From: Bacteroidota bacterium
GTDB taxonomy: Bacteria > Bacteroidota > Bacteroidia > Chitinophagales > Saprospiraceae
DNA: 64,000 nucleotides
Reading direction: 5' to 3'
Assembly (NCBI GenBank): GCA_017858735.1
Contig: JAFMBH010000004.1
Coordinates: 1 to 64,000 of the forward strand
Under the pieces are notes generated by a model that did no database searches, had not been told where the DNA came from, and was given only the letters and a program-made list of their open reading frames with translations. The position numbers and the translations under genes are program-made. Of the stretch, positions 50,702 to 61,334 are shown in pieces; the first letter of the stretch is position 1; each line of letters starts with the position of its first letter.

Positions 50702-51541
50702 TTAATCAATCAAGCCTTCCTTTTTGGCTTCTTCCCCAAATCCATGTAACTGAATAGGCTTTTGCTTCTTTTTAACTCTCATATTCAAAAATTCAACTAC
50801 TAAAGAGAAGAAAATGGCAAAATATAAATAACCTTTAGGAATAGTACCTATTTCAGCATCAAAGACTTTAAGATGCGCTAAATGGGCAGCCTCTGTCATA
50901 AGCATGAATCCAATTAATATAAGAAAAGATAATCCCAGAATTTGAATAGAAGGATGTTCATTTACAAATTTACTAACTGGAGCAGCAAAGACAAGCATAA
51001 TTCCCACGGAAGTTATCACCGAAAATATCATGATAATCAAATTGTCGGTAAGTCCAACAGCGGTTAAAATAGAATCAAATGAAAAAACAACGTTAATCAA
51101 AGCAATCTGTGTAATAACCTGCTGCATCGTGCTTACTTTAGGCTTCTTTTCAGGATTATCGTGACTATTTTCACCATCTAATTTGTGGTGAATTTCATTC
51201 GTTGCTTTGTACAATAAGAAGACTCCACCCAACGCCAAGATAAGTGCTTGACCACTAAAACCGCCATTAAACCACCAAAGATTAACAGAAAACAGCGGTT
51301 CCTGCATGGCAATTATAGTAGATATACCAAATAAAAGGATAATTCTAAAAACCATAGCAAGTAACATGCCTATTAATCTGGCTTTAGGTTGTTCTTCAAG
51401 GGACAATCTATTGGAGGCAATAGTTATGAATATAATATTGTCGATACCAAGAACAATTTCTAGAAAGGTAAGCGTCAACAAGCTAATCCAAACGGCGGGA
51501 TTAGAAAAATCGGGCATTATGAAAGAGGTGAGAAGTATCAT
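50702..51541 (-). CDS. TerC family integral membrane protein
   Basis: LEIVLGIDNIIFI and NVVFSFDSILTAVGL motifs. Confidence 0.93.
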   Translation of the reverse strand: MILLTSFIMPDFSNPAVWISLLTLTFLEIVLGIDNIIFITIASNRLSLEEQPKARLIGMLLAMVFRIILLFGISTIIAMQEPLFSVNLWWFNGGFSGQALILALGGVFLLYKATNEIHHKLDGENSHDNPEKKPKVSTMQQVITQIALINVVFSFDSILTAVGLTDNLIIMIFSVITSVGIMLVFAAPVSKFVNEHPSIQILGLSFLILIGFMLMTEAAHLAHLKVFDAEIGTIPKGYLYFAIFFSLVVEFLNMRVKKKQKPIQLHGFGEEAKKEGLID

Positions 51542-51589
51542 ATAATGGCTTAGTTTAACAAAATATAAAAAATAACCTAATAAATAGGT

Positions 51590-52279
51590 TTAAAATTCAT
51601 CATTGTCGAAAAGTAGGTCGGGACGTCGGGATTTTGTTCTTTGGTAGGCCTGTTCTTGCCTCCAATCTTCAATGTTTTTGAAGTGGCCCGATAAAAGAAC
51701 GTCGGGAACTTTCATACCCATGAAATCGGCAGGTCTGGTGTACACCGGGGGTGCAAGTAAATCATCTTGAAAAGAATCGGTCAAAGCAGATGTTTCGTCG
51801 TTTAACACACCGGGAATTAATCGTCCGATAGCATCAACTAAAACGGCTGCAGCTAATTCTCCACCTGAAAGAACATAATCACCTATAGAAATCTCACGAG
51901 TAACAAACATTTCACGAATCCTTTCATCAATCCCCTTATAATGACCACAAATGAGAAGTAAATTATTTTTAAGGGAAAAAGTATTTACTATTTTTTGTGT
52001 TAATCTTTCTCCGTCGGGTGTCAAAAAAATAATTTCATCAAAATGTTTATTTTCTTTCAACTTAGAGATACAATTGAAAAGGGGTTCTGGCATTAAAACC
52101 ATGCCAGCACCCCCACCAAACTGATAATCATCTAATTGAAGACTATTACCAATGCCATAATTTCGTAAATCATGAATTTCGATATGAAGCAACCCTTTGT
52201 CTTTGGCTCTTTGTAAGATAGAATGATTAAAAGGACTTTCTAACAAGCCAGGTAAAAGGGTGATGATATCAATGTTCAT
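51590..52279 (-). CDS. trmD: tRNA (guanine-N1)-methyltransferase
   Basis: [52 protein letters not shown]. Start set at MNIDII (52279). Confidence 0.96.
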   Translation of the reverse strand: MNIDIITLLPGLLESPFNHSILQRAKDKGLLHIEIHDLRNYGIGNSLQLDDYQFGGGAGMVLMPEPLFNCISKLKENKHFDEIIFLTPDGERLTQKIVNTFSLKNNLLLICGHYKGIDERIREMFVTREISIGDYVLSGGELAAAVLVDAIGRLIPGVLNDETSALTDSFQDDLLAPPVYTRPADFMGMKVPDVLLSGHFKNIEDWRQEQAYQRTKSRRPDLLFDNDEF

Positions 52280-52294
52280 GGCATACGACAATAT

Positions 52295-52966
52295 TTACAA
52301 TATTTTAATTAGCTCTACTTCAAAAATCAAAGTAGCGAAAGGAGGAATATCGCCTCCTGCACCTCTTTCGCCATAAGCGAGATTAGCTGGAATATAGAAT
52401 TTGTACTTTGACCCTAAAGGCATAAGCTGCAAGCCTTCTACCCAACCTTGAATCACTTGGGTGACACCGAAAGTAGCCGGTTCTCCTCTCCTTACTGAAC
52501 TATCAAATTCCTTACCATTTAATAAAGTACCAATATAATGTACAGTAACCTGATTAGAAGGCGTAGGCTTTGCGCCGTCTCCCGGTTTCAGAATTTCATA
52601 TTGCAAACCACTTATTGTAGTTATTACACCAGGTTTTTTACCATTTTCAGCAAGGAATTTTTCACCTTCTGAAACGTTAGCCTGATATTTGCTTGATTGA
52701 CTTTTTTGCATATAATCCTGAACCATTTTATTACATTCTTCCACTGAATATTTCGGCTCTTTACCTTTCAGCACATCGCTGATTGCCTGAGCGATAATTT
52801 CCGGATTTAAATCTTCAAAATTTTGTTGTTTTAGGCTTTGTGCCATCAGCACACCAACACTGTAACTTACTGAATCCATTTTTGCATCAGAATTTTGCGC
52901 CTTACATGAGGCAGTTATTAAAATGATAGTGGACATTATTAAAGTCCTTAAAATATTTTTATACAT
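52295..52966 (-). CDS. FKBP-type peptidyl-prolyl cis-trans isomerase lipoprotein
   Basis: FKBP_N plus VTVHYIGTLLNGKEFDSSVRRGEPATF; lipobox ILITASCKA. Confidence 0.93.
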   Translation of the reverse strand: MYKNILRTLIMSTIILITASCKAQNSDAKMDSVSYSVGVLMAQSLKQQNFEDLNPEIIAQAISDVLKGKEPKYSVEECNKMVQDYMQKSQSSKYQANVSEGEKFLAENGKKPGVITTISGLQYEILKPGDGAKPTPSNQVTVHYIGTLLNGKEFDSSVRRGEPATFGVTQVIQGWVEGLQLMPLGSKYKFYIPANLAYGERGAGGDIPPFATLIFEVELIKIL

Positions 52967-53047
52967 ATAGGAAAAATTTAGCGGTGAATAAATTGACGGC
53001 AAAATTAAATGGATTAATGAGAAAAAACACTTTTTTAAATAAAATTA

Positions 53048-53602
53048 TTATTCTCCCCATCTAAAACTATGCCAATCAAGCCCTGATAAATCTAAAACCC
53101 TGTCAATGACCGTACCCGCAACTTCTTCTATGGTCGAAGGTTTACCATAAAAAGAGGGCGTTGCAGGACAAATAATTCCACCTGCTAAGGTCACCGTTTC
53201 CATGTTTCTTATATGAATTAAACTGAGTGGCATTTCCCTGGTAACTACTATTAACTTCCTCCTTTCTTTCAGAATTACGTCCGCCGCTCTGGTGGTTAAA
53301 TCTGTGGATATTCCAGCAGCAATGCGCCCGAGAAGCCCCATTGAACAAGGACAAACAAGCATAACCTCATATTTTGCAGACCCTGACGCAAACGGTGCCA
53401 TAAAATCCATTTTATTATAAAAAGTAAATGGATATTCATCTTTAGACCAGGGCCCAATCTCTAATTCCCAGTTGTATATAGCATTATCACTCATTACGAC
53501 ACCTATTGCCTCGGTCTGATTGACAATTACTTTTAAGCGGTCTAATAAAATTTTGGCATAAATTGACCCGCTTGACCCTCCAATAGCTACAATAATTTTC
53601 AT
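53048..53602 (-). CDS. ubiX: UbiX family flavin prenyltransferase
   Basis: VAIGGSSGSIYAKILLDRL; VCPCSMGLLGRIAAGISTDLTTRAADVILKERRKLIVVTREMPLS. Confidence 0.93.
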   Translation of the reverse strand: MKIIVAIGGSSGSIYAKILLDRLKVIVNQTEAIGVVMSDNAIYNWELEIGPWSKDEYPFTFYNKMDFMAPFASGSAKYEVMLVCPCSMGLLGRIAAGISTDLTTRAADVILKERRKLIVVTREMPLSLIHIRNMETVTLAGGIICPATPSFYGKPSTIEEVAGTVIDRVLDLSGLDWHSFRWGE

Positions 53603-53708
53603 AAAATAATGATATTTCTAACCAAACAAGATAATCTAAATTTAGTTAAAATAAGAAAGTACATTTGTACGTATTAAATAAATAGATTATTTTTGAAAAA
53701 AAAGAGAT

Positions 53709-54251
53709 ATGAATAAAAGTTGGATTGCTATAGCGACGCTACTTGCCTTTATTGCCGTAAGTTTTGCTTTCAGTTTTTCTACCATTGACGCTAAAGCTGT
53801 AACGCCAGTAAAATGGTACAGTTTAGAAGAGGCGGTTGCCTTACAAAAAAAGAAACCGAAGAAAATTTTTATTGACATGTACACTGATTGGTGTGGCTGG
53901 TGCAAAAGGATGGATGCCACAACGTTCACAGATCCTGCAGTATCTACCTATCTGAATGAAAATTTTTATTGTGTTAAATTTGATGCAGAACAAAAGAACC
54001 CAGTCACATTTCAAGGAAAAACATTTAATTTTGTTGCTTCAGGATCAAGAGGTTATCATGAACTAGCAGCTGCATTACTCGATGGTCAATTAGGTTATCC
54101 CTCTTTTGTTTATTTAAACGAAAAACTAGAACGGATAACTATCTCACCAGGTTACAAACAACCCGCACAGATAATGCCGGAACTAAAATATGTTGGTGGA
54201 GGATTTTATGAAACGTTAAAGTACAATGAGTTCCTGGCCAAAGAACAATAG
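53709..54251 (+). CDS. Thioredoxin-fold (DUF255-like) protein
   Basis: KKIFIDMYTDWCGWCKRMDATTF. Confidence 0.88.
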   Translation: MNKSWIAIATLLAFIAVSFAFSFSTIDAKAVTPVKWYSLEEAVALQKKKPKKIFIDMYTDWCGWCKRMDATTFTDPAVSTYLNENFYCVKFDAEQKNPVTFQGKTFNFVASGSRGYHELAAALLDGQLGYPSFVYLNEKLERITISPGYKQPAQIMPELKYVGGGFYETLKYNEFLAKEQ

Positions 54252-54258
54252 TTTTGTC

Positions 54259-55017
54259 TTAACGACTGGTTAATTTATTCAAAAGAATCCCTGTAGCGAC
54301 AGATACATTCAAGCTTTCTGTCTCTGCATCATTATTTTTGGGTATTTTTAATTTTTCGTCTAATAACTTTTCTACTGCTGGTCTGATACCAGAACCTTCG
54401 TTACCCATAACCAGGACGCCAGGTAAAGATGGAAGGTATTTATCAATATTCTTTCCTGAAAGACTTGCGCCCCACCAAGGTAAGTCAAGTGTTAATTTTT
54501 TAAATTCTTGATAATCAATGTGTAGCAAAGTTATTCGAAAAATAGACCCCATTCCTGATTGTAGAAATTTTGTATTATATCTATCCACTGAATCAGGTGA
54601 AAAAACGATTTGTTTAACGCCAAACCACTCTGCTGTCCTGATAATTGTGCCTGCGTTTCCAGGATCCTGAATACCGTCCAAATAAATGGTTAGTCCCGCA
54701 GAGGCTAATGGCAGATTAAAGACTTGCTCACTAAAAGCGAGTCTGGCTATAACCTGGTTGGGTGATTTTAAAGAGGAGATTCTGCCCAGTTCTTTTTCAG
54801 AAATAATAGTAACGTCAACTTGTTTATTATTACCTAAAAGAATGGCATTTTGTTCGACCCAGCGCTCAACGGCAAAAATTTCTAACAGTTTGAAATTATT
54901 TTGAACCAAAGACTCCTTAACAATCTTATCTCCTTCAATGAGGAATTCGCAAAATTGTTCCCGGAACTTTTTATTTTGCAGACTCGTTAGGTGATGAATT
55001 TTATTTTTTGAAAGCAT
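54259..55017 (-). CDS. TrmH/SpoU family RNA 2'-O-methyltransferase
   Basis: FLIEGDKIVKE; DGIQDPGNAGTIIRTAEWFG; VMGNEGSGI; LNVSVATGILL. Confidence 0.93.
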   Translation of the reverse strand: MLSKNKIHHLTSLQNKKFREQFCEFLIEGDKIVKESLVQNNFKLLEIFAVERWVEQNAILLGNNKQVDVTIISEKELGRISSLKSPNQVIARLAFSEQVFNLPLASAGLTIYLDGIQDPGNAGTIIRTAEWFGVKQIVFSPDSVDRYNTKFLQSGMGSIFRITLLHIDYQEFKKLTLDLPWWGASLSGKNIDKYLPSLPGVLVMGNEGSGIRPAVEKLLDEKLKIPKNNDAETESLNVSVATGILLNKLTSR

Positions 55018-57429
55018 ATGACAAAGTTAAAAGGATTATTTAAAGTTATTTACGTTATTCCTTTATTATGGTTAATGGGGTGTTCTACAACGAAGTATAG
55101 AAATAATTATACCTATTTACTTAGAAAAAATAATATTGAATGGCCAAAAAATCAATTCATCGACGATAAAAGTAATTTAACTTATGTTTTAAAAACCAAT
55201 TTAAAACCTGCTATCAATAAAAAATTTTTACTCATACCCAGGATTTGGTTCTATTACAAAGCAAGTCAGATAAACGATACTACAAAATTAGATAAATGGC
55301 AAAGGGAGGTTATCGGTGAAGAACCAGCGATTATTAAATTTAATCAAATGGAAACCAACACGATAAATGCTAAAAATTATCTCCAGTCAAAAGGGTATTT
55401 AGATGCAAAAGTAACCTTTAAAATGGATACCATTAAAGGGTTAAAAGGAGATATTACCTACAACATACAACCAGGAAACATATATAATATTGATACGATT
55501 ATTTTCACCAGTCCCGATAAAGAAATTGAACAAGAATTAATTAATATCAGTAAAAATACCTTGTTAGGGAAAAATAAACCTTTTGAGTACGGTTTGTATA
55601 ACCTTGAAAAAGAGAGAATTATTAAGCATTTAAGGAATGAGGGGTATTTAAATTTTTCGCAAAATGTTTTTGAAGAATTAGAAGTTGATACATCGGCCAT
55701 ACCCTATAAAACCCAACTTTATCAAAACATATCTTTTCCATTAAATGACAGTAATCATGTTTCATATACCATTCGATATTGTAGGGTTAATATAAATGCA
55801 GAAACAAATGACTCATTAAAAAATATAATAGATACCACTTTGTTCGGCATTCAATTGAATAGTTATGACGCAGAATGGCAGGTAAAACCTAAACAGTTAA
55901 TAAAGTCTATTAGATTCAGACCAGGTACAAAATATAAAGAAGAAGATTACACCGAAAGTTTACGGTTACTGTCCAGTTTAGGTGTATTCAAATTTATCCG
56001 CATTAAACCAGTCATCAATCAAGGAGAAGCGGTGGTTGACATTGATATTGAGCTATCCAGTGCGCCAAAGATTGAAATTGGATTTGATGTAGAATTAAAT
56101 TATACCAATAGAAGTAATGCGGCCGGTGCCGGAAATCTCATTGGATTTTCAATGAGCCCATCTATAAGACACAGAAATCTACTTCGTGGCGCAGAAAATA
56201 GTTTGTTTAATTTATCGGCTGGTGTAGAATTTAATCCAGAGCCAAGAAGTAAATTTTGGAATACCATAGACCTGAGAGCTCAAAATACCATATCTATTCC
56301 CCGTTTCAATAATTATTTAGGAACCTGGCGTTTAATGAAATATTTAAGTCCAGGGAATACTGAGTTCTGGAAGAAATTTGAAGAATTTTCCACTGCAAAA
56401 TTAACTGCCAGTGCAGGTTATGTATTGTTATTAGATTTTTACCGCTATCAATTAGCGAATCTTACTTATGGCGTAGAGTTAAATCTGGGACAAAGCAAAC
56501 GAATATCTGTAAATCATGCTGCTTTTGACTATATTCGACCTTATTTTTTCACTCAAGGTCAAAAAATAATTGAAACAAATCCCTTTTTGGCAAATAGTTT
56601 CTCTAAACAATTATTTGCCAGTATATTATTCAGAGATATAAATTTTGCCAACCAAAAGGTCCAAAATATAAGAGGAATATCTAATCAATTTAACTTTAAT
56701 TTTGAAACAGCAGGAGGAGAACTTTGGCTGCTTAATAAAACCGTCGATGAAATTTCAGGGACCAAAAATCCATTTAAAATTTTCTCAACCGTTTTTTCTC
56801 AATTTGTTAAATCAGAAGTGGATTTCAGATTTTACTATAATTCGCCAAATAACAATACTTTTGCAGCCAGAATAAATACAGGATTAGCTTTACCGTTTGG
56901 ATATACAACTACGGTTCCTTACATAAAGCAATTTTATGTTGGTGGCCCCAATAGTATAAGAGGCTGGGCTGCCAGAGGTTTAGGTCCGGGCGGGTATATC
57001 GATTCCTTTTCACTTACTGAGAGCAATCGCTTGGTATTTTTTCAGACGGGTGACTTGAAAATAGAGTTTAACTTAGAATGGCGCTTTAAGGCTTTTTGGC
57101 GAGTTCAAGGCGCACTATTTCTTGATGGTGGAAATGTTTGGACGTTAAAAAAAGATGAATCAAGACCTGGGTCTAACTTTCAATGGAAAAAGAACCTAAA
57201 CACAGAACCATTCAATCCTAAAGGTCAGAGTGATGCTTTTTATAAGCAAATTGCCTTAAGTCCTGGGGTAGGAATGAGAATAGATTTTACCTATTTTATG
57301 TTCCGCCTTGATTTGGGAATACCTCTTAGATATCCTTATAGTGGAATAGACGGTAGTTACTGGGCAAAAAAAGAAGATCTAAAATGGAAGAATGTCAATC
57401 TTAATTTTGGTCTTGGATTACCTTTTTAG
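55018..57429 (+). CDS. tamL: BamA/TamA family outer-membrane lipoprotein (TamL-type)
   Basis: Lipobox WLMGCSTTK, POTRA-like repeats, GGPNSIRGWAARGLGPGGY motif, C-terminal barrel. Confidence 0.88.
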   Translation: MTKLKGLFKVIYVIPLLWLMGCSTTKYRNNYTYLLRKNNIEWPKNQFIDDKSNLTYVLKTNLKPAINKKFLLIPRIWFYYKASQINDTTKLDKWQREVIGEEPAIIKFNQMETNTINAKNYLQSKGYLDAKVTFKMDTIKGLKGDITYNIQPGNIYNIDTIIFTSPDKEIEQELINISKNTLLGKNKPFEYGLYNLEKERIIKHLRNEGYLNFSQNVFEELEVDTSAIPYKTQLYQNISFPLNDSNHVSYTIRYCRVNINAETNDSLKNIIDTTLFGIQLNSYDAEWQVKPKQLIKSIRFRPGTKYKEEDYTESLRLLSSLGVFKFIRIKPVINQGEAVVDIDIELSSAPKIEIGFDVELNYTNRSNAAGAGNLIGFSMSPSIRHRNLLRGAENSLFNLSAGVEFNPEPRSKFWNTIDLRAQNTISIPRFNNYLGTWRLMKYLSPGNTEFWKKFEEFSTAKLTASAGYVLLLDFYRYQLANLTYGVELNLGQSKRISVNHAAFDYIRPYFFTQGQKIIETNPFLANSFSKQLFASILFRDINFANQKVQNIRGISNQFNFNFETAGGELWLLNKTVDEISGTKNPFKIFSTVFSQFVKSEVDFRFYYNSPNNNTFAARINTGLALPFGYTTTVPYIKQFYVGGPNSIRGWAARGLGPGGYIDSFSLTESNRLVFFQTGDLKIEFNLEWRFKAFWRVQGALFLDGGNVWTLKKDESRPGSNFQWKKNLNTEPFNPKGQSDAFYKQIALSPGVGMRIDFTYFMFRLDLGIPLRYPYSGIDGSYWAKKEDLKWKNVNLNFGLGLPF

Positions 57430-58841
57430 TCTTTTTGCCAGGTAAAACCTGTAAATTTTAAAATCATTACGTTTTGATTTCTATTTAACTGCCATTTTTC
57501 TGCATCGTTTATCGACGTTTTCACTTTTTTAAACTGATACGGAGCTGACAAAAAATGGGCAGATTCAAAATAATCCAAATTCTCCTGAAAAATATTACCC
57601 CCTTTTATCCAATTTTCAAATAATAGATTAACTAAATCAAAAGCTTGAAAAGCTTCAGGTTGTGGAAAAACGCCAAGTTCCTGGTAGAAACTTTGCTGAA
57701 ATTCTCCTATCTCGCTATTTTCATTATTTATAAAATAAGGGGAAGAAACATGAAAATTTAGTATATCAAGAAGTTGAAAATCAACTTTTTCTAAATTTAA
57801 CCAAGGAGATAATCCGTAAACAATGATTTCCTTTTTATCAAATGACTCCCTATTTAATTCTTGCAATAAGTTATTTAAAAAAACTTCATCTGAATGAGAG
57901 GACAAAATAATCACCAATTTTTCTCTTTTTTGTAATTCGGGAACCAGGGTATTTACCCAGGTATTTACATTAGTAGACAATAACAGCGTTTTGGGGAAAG
58001 CCTCCCCTTCTTTTATTCCTTTTGATAGAAATGACGATAAAAATAATTCGTTCAGTTTTGCATCCGAATCTTTCTGTAGAATCAAAATATCTTCAGAACG
58101 TGCGTATTGATTTACATGATCTACAATAGCTGAAATCTGCGTCTCTATATTTGGGTTTACCTGATAGAAAAAAGGATTATCTTCTGTTAAATTCTGAGCC
58201 GCACTAAAAGGAGAAAATAATAATACCCCTGATTTTTTAGCATAATTAGCCAGATATTTGATATTATCTCTGTGATAAGGCCCAATAATCAAGGGTACAT
58301 CTAAAAATCGGTTATCGTCTAAAACTCGTTTTTGAAGAGAAACAGTATCAGGACCAGAGTCCCAAACGAAAGATTCAAACGAAACCCCCTTATTTTTCCA
58401 CTTTTCCAAGGCTAATTTTGCCCCGGTATAATAATGAATAGCCCACCTACTTACCGAATTATTTATTTCACCCCGACCATCGGAAGAAATAAAATCATTA
58501 AGGAAAGGAAGTACAAACCCAATTTTCAAAGTAGCATCTTTTGTTAACTTGCCTTTTGCAATGTGTATTTGATCACTTGGAAATTCCTTTGCTACCTCAT
58601 CGGACTTAATAGGCAGCATCCCATCTGTTGGGGCTATAATAACTGGGAGCGTATCTAATTTTCCAACTAAAATACGAGATTGATTAGCAAAATCAGTAGA
58701 AGGTATAGGCATAACAGAGGCTACGGACCTGCTTGAACTACAAGCGGCCGACAGCAACAAAAAGGAAGCAATTAAAAAATTCAAGAAAATATTATTCCCA
58801 TTCAATGGTAGCCGGGGGTTTGGTACTGATATCATAAACAA
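57426..58841 (-). CDS. Periplasmic ligand-binding (type 1 PBP-like) lipoprotein; start may be downstream (e.g. TTG at 58805)
   Basis: [11 protein letters not shown]...[28 protein letters not shown]; lipobox LLSAACSS. Confidence 0.75.
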   Translation of the reverse strand: MFMISVPNPRLPLNGNNIFLNFLIASFLLLSAACSSSRSVASVMPIPSTDFANQSRILVGKLDTLPVIIAPTDGMLPIKSDEVAKEFPSDQIHIAKGKLTKDATLKIGFVLPFLNDFISSDGRGEINNSVSRWAIHYYTGAKLALEKWKNKGVSFESFVWDSGPDTVSLQKRVLDDNRFLDVPLIIGPYHRDNIKYLANYAKKSGVLLFSPFSAAQNLTEDNPFFYQVNPNIETQISAIVDHVNQYARSEDILILQKDSDAKLNELFLSSFLSKGIKEGEAFPKTLLLSTNVNTWVNTLVPELQKREKLVIILSSHSDEVFLNNLLQELNRESFDKKEIIVYGLSPWLNLEKVDFQLLDILNFHVSSPYFINNENSEIGEFQQSFYQELGVFPQPEAFQAFDLVNLLFENWIKGGNIFQENLDYFESAHFLSAPYQFKKVKTSINDAEKWQLNRNQNVMILKFTGFTWQKD

Positions 58842-60345
58842 CTCTATTTATTCCCTTAACTTGATTAATTATGTCTGTACTTATTTTACCCAAGAACGAA
58901 TATGGTAAATGACACCACTCAGCGGTCATACCGTCCAATGAAGTTACAGCTCTCAGCGCGACCACTTGTTCATAAGTGCGTTCATCACCCATTACACCGA
59001 CGGCAAAAATGGGTAATAAAATAGTGGCAGCCTGCCATACTTCATTATATAGTCCCTCCTCTTTTAATCCATTTATAAAAATAGCATCAGCCTCTTGCAG
59101 CAATCTGACTTTTTCAGCAGTAATATCACCCAATATACGAATACCGAGACCGGGACCTGGAAAAGGGTGTCTGTTTAATATGTCTGGGGCCACGCCCATT
59201 TCTTTACCTACCCTTCTCACCTCATCTTTAAACAACATTCGAAGAGGCTCCACAATTTTTAAATTCAACTTTTCAGGTAAACCACCAACGTTATGATGAG
59301 ATTTTATGGTTACTGAAGGTCCGTGAACAGAAACAGATTCAATGACATCGGGATAGATGGTACCTTGAGCCAAATAAGCTATCTTATTATCGGTACTTTC
59401 GAGGAACTTCGCCTGTTCTTCAAAAATATCAATAAAAGCTTTTCCAATAGCCTTTCTTTTTGCCTCTGGATCAGAAACACCCTTTAATGCTTCATAGAAA
59501 TGAGCTTTAGCGTCCACACCAATGACCCTTAAACCCATATCTTTATAGCTGTGAAGCACTTCCTCATATTCATTTTTCCTGAGTAAACCATTATCAATAA
59601 AAACACAAACCAACTGGTTTCCAATGGCTTTATGAAGTAAAGCTGCCGCAACTGATGAATCAACGCCGCCACTCAATCCTAAAATGACATGATCACTACC
59701 TATTTTACTTTTCAAATCGGCTACGGTAGATTTTACAAAGGCTGCGGGTGTCCAATTACCCTCACAGCCAGCCATATTTCTTACAAAATTTTCCAATATT
59801 TTAAAGCCTTCTACACTATGTGTAACCTCCGGGTGAAATTGTAAACAAACTACTGCCGCTTCAAACGATTTATTATTACTTCCGAAAGCAGCAATAGGAA
59901 TGTCATTTGTTTTAGCTAAAACTTCAAAGCCTTCAGGAATTTTAGTAATAGTATCAGCATGTGACATCCAAACCTGGCTATTCATTTCAACGCCGTCAAA
60001 TAACTTACTATGATCAGAAACGATCTCAAGAGAAGCTTTACCGTATTCTCTTTTATCTGATTTTTCCACTTTTCCGCCAAGCGACTGAGCAATATATTGC
60101 GCCCCATAACAGATACCCAATACTGGTAAACGGCCTAAAATCTCAGATAAATCAACTTTAAGTGCATTTTCGTCTTGTACAGAAAATGGACTACCTGATA
60201 AAATGACCCCCTTGAAATTAGAGAGATCATCCGGAACATGGTTAAACGGCTTTATTTCACTGTAAACCTCCATTTCCCTGACTCGTCGGGCAATGAGTTG
60301 AGTGTATTGAGAACCAAAATCTAAAATTAATATCGAATCCTGCAT
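58792..60345 (-). CDS. guaA: GMP synthase (glutamine-hydrolysing)
   Basis: [58 protein letters not shown] end. Confidence 0.98.
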   Translation of the reverse strand: MQDSILILDFGSQYTQLIARRVREMEVYSEIKPFNHVPDDLSNFKGVILSGSPFSVQDENALKVDLSEILGRLPVLGICYGAQYIAQSLGGKVEKSDKREYGKASLEIVSDHSKLFDGVEMNSQVWMSHADTITKIPEGFEVLAKTNDIPIAAFGSNNKSFEAAVVCLQFHPEVTHSVEGFKILENFVRNMAGCEGNWTPAAFVKSTVADLKSKIGSDHVILGLSGGVDSSVAAALLHKAIGNQLVCVFIDNGLLRKNEYEEVLHSYKDMGLRVIGVDAKAHFYEALKGVSDPEAKRKAIGKAFIDIFEEQAKFLESTDNKIAYLAQGTIYPDVIESVSVHGPSVTIKSHHNVGGLPEKLNLKIVEPLRMLFKDEVRRVGKEMGVAPDILNRHPFPGPGLGIRILGDITAEKVRLLQEADAIFINGLKEEGLYNEVWQAATILLPIFAVGVMGDERTYEQVVALRAVTSLDGMTAEWCHLPYSFLGKISTDIINQVKGINRVVYDISTKPPATIEWE

Positions 60346-60369
60346 AATCTATTGATATTCTGTGGTTTA

Positions 60370-61308
60370 CTAGCTATCAAGCAGACCTCTACCCTCTTTT
60401 AAAATTTTTTGATCTTCCGTTAGTTGTTTAAACAACCTATCTAAGATACCATTAATAAAATCTTTACTTTTATCTGTAGAATAGGTTTTTGATATCTCAA
60501 CATACTCATTTAAAGTAACTTTTCCTGGAATAGAATTGAAATTCATCAATTCTGCAATAGCCATTTTTATTAAAATCATATCAATGACAGCCACTCTTTC
60601 AGCATCCCAATTTTGCAAATTCGGAGAAATTATTTCCAATAATTCCTTGTCCTTAAAAAATACAGTCTCCAGTAAAAACTCACCAAAATCAACCGTAGCC
60701 TCATCGGAAGGAATATATTCTTTGTAAAAATCAGAAGCTACGGGAAGTTGTTTTAATGTCTTTTTAACTGCACCAACCACCAAAGATTCATCATCAATCC
60801 ATTGAGAATAATTATCCTCAAGTATTTCCTGGAAGTGATTAGATTGAAGACAGGTCTTTAATAAACTCAAATAAATATTAACGTAATCTTCAGGTGTTAA
60901 CGAATCTGCTATTAAAAATTCCTTATATTCTTCCGATTTTAAGAACTCGTTATACATTAATCGAACCAAATCTTCGTCTAATTTTTCTCTTATATCATGG
61001 GTGTCAATAAGATTAAACAACCCAATGTTATCGGAAAGCGATTTAATATATGGGTTAGTCGCTAAGATTGGTTTAAATAATTTATCCTCTTCCGTAGGTC
61101 TATGTCTTGATTTTCTATTTTTCAAGTCAGTGGAGGCATAACCTGCTATTTTAATCACATAAAATAACACCAAAAGATAAAGATCAAAAGATTGATTAAT
61201 CTGTCTTCTATAACCTAAAAGCCCCTTGGTATAATCCTGAGTAACATCTCTGCCCAAGGCATACAAAATTTGCATCACCTTTACCCTAACATTTCTTCGA
61301 CTCAGCAT
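60370..61308 (-). CDS. nusB: Transcription antitermination factor NusB
   Basis: MLSRRNVRVKVMQILYAL N-terminus and long Bacteroidota-type NusB with C-terminal ISKTYSTDKSKDFINGILD. Confidence 0.93.
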   Translation of the reverse strand: MLSRRNVRVKVMQILYALGRDVTQDYTKGLLGYRRQINQSFDLYLLVLFYVIKIAGYASTDLKNRKSRHRPTEEDKLFKPILATNPYIKSLSDNIGLFNLIDTHDIREKLDEDLVRLMYNEFLKSEEYKEFLIADSLTPEDYVNIYLSLLKTCLQSNHFQEILEDNYSQWIDDESLVVGAVKKTLKQLPVASDFYKEYIPSDEATVDFGEFLLETVFFKDKELLEIISPNLQNWDAERVAVIDMILIKMAIAELMNFNSIPGKVTLNEYVEISKTYSTDKSKDFINGILDRLFKQLTEDQKILKEGRGLLDS

Positions 61309-61334
61309 AACAGTACTTAAAATTTTAAAAAATC

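Noticed and set aside
57426-57429. Overlapping stop codons TTAG at the tail-to-tail junction of tamL and the lipoprotein gene
   Set aside because: Compact convergent junctions like this (also 15566-15577) are common; no functional claim is supported.
58976-60161. Plus-strand ORFs opposite guaA (58976-59296, 59961-60161)
   Set aside because: Shadow frames of guaA; no recognisable domains.
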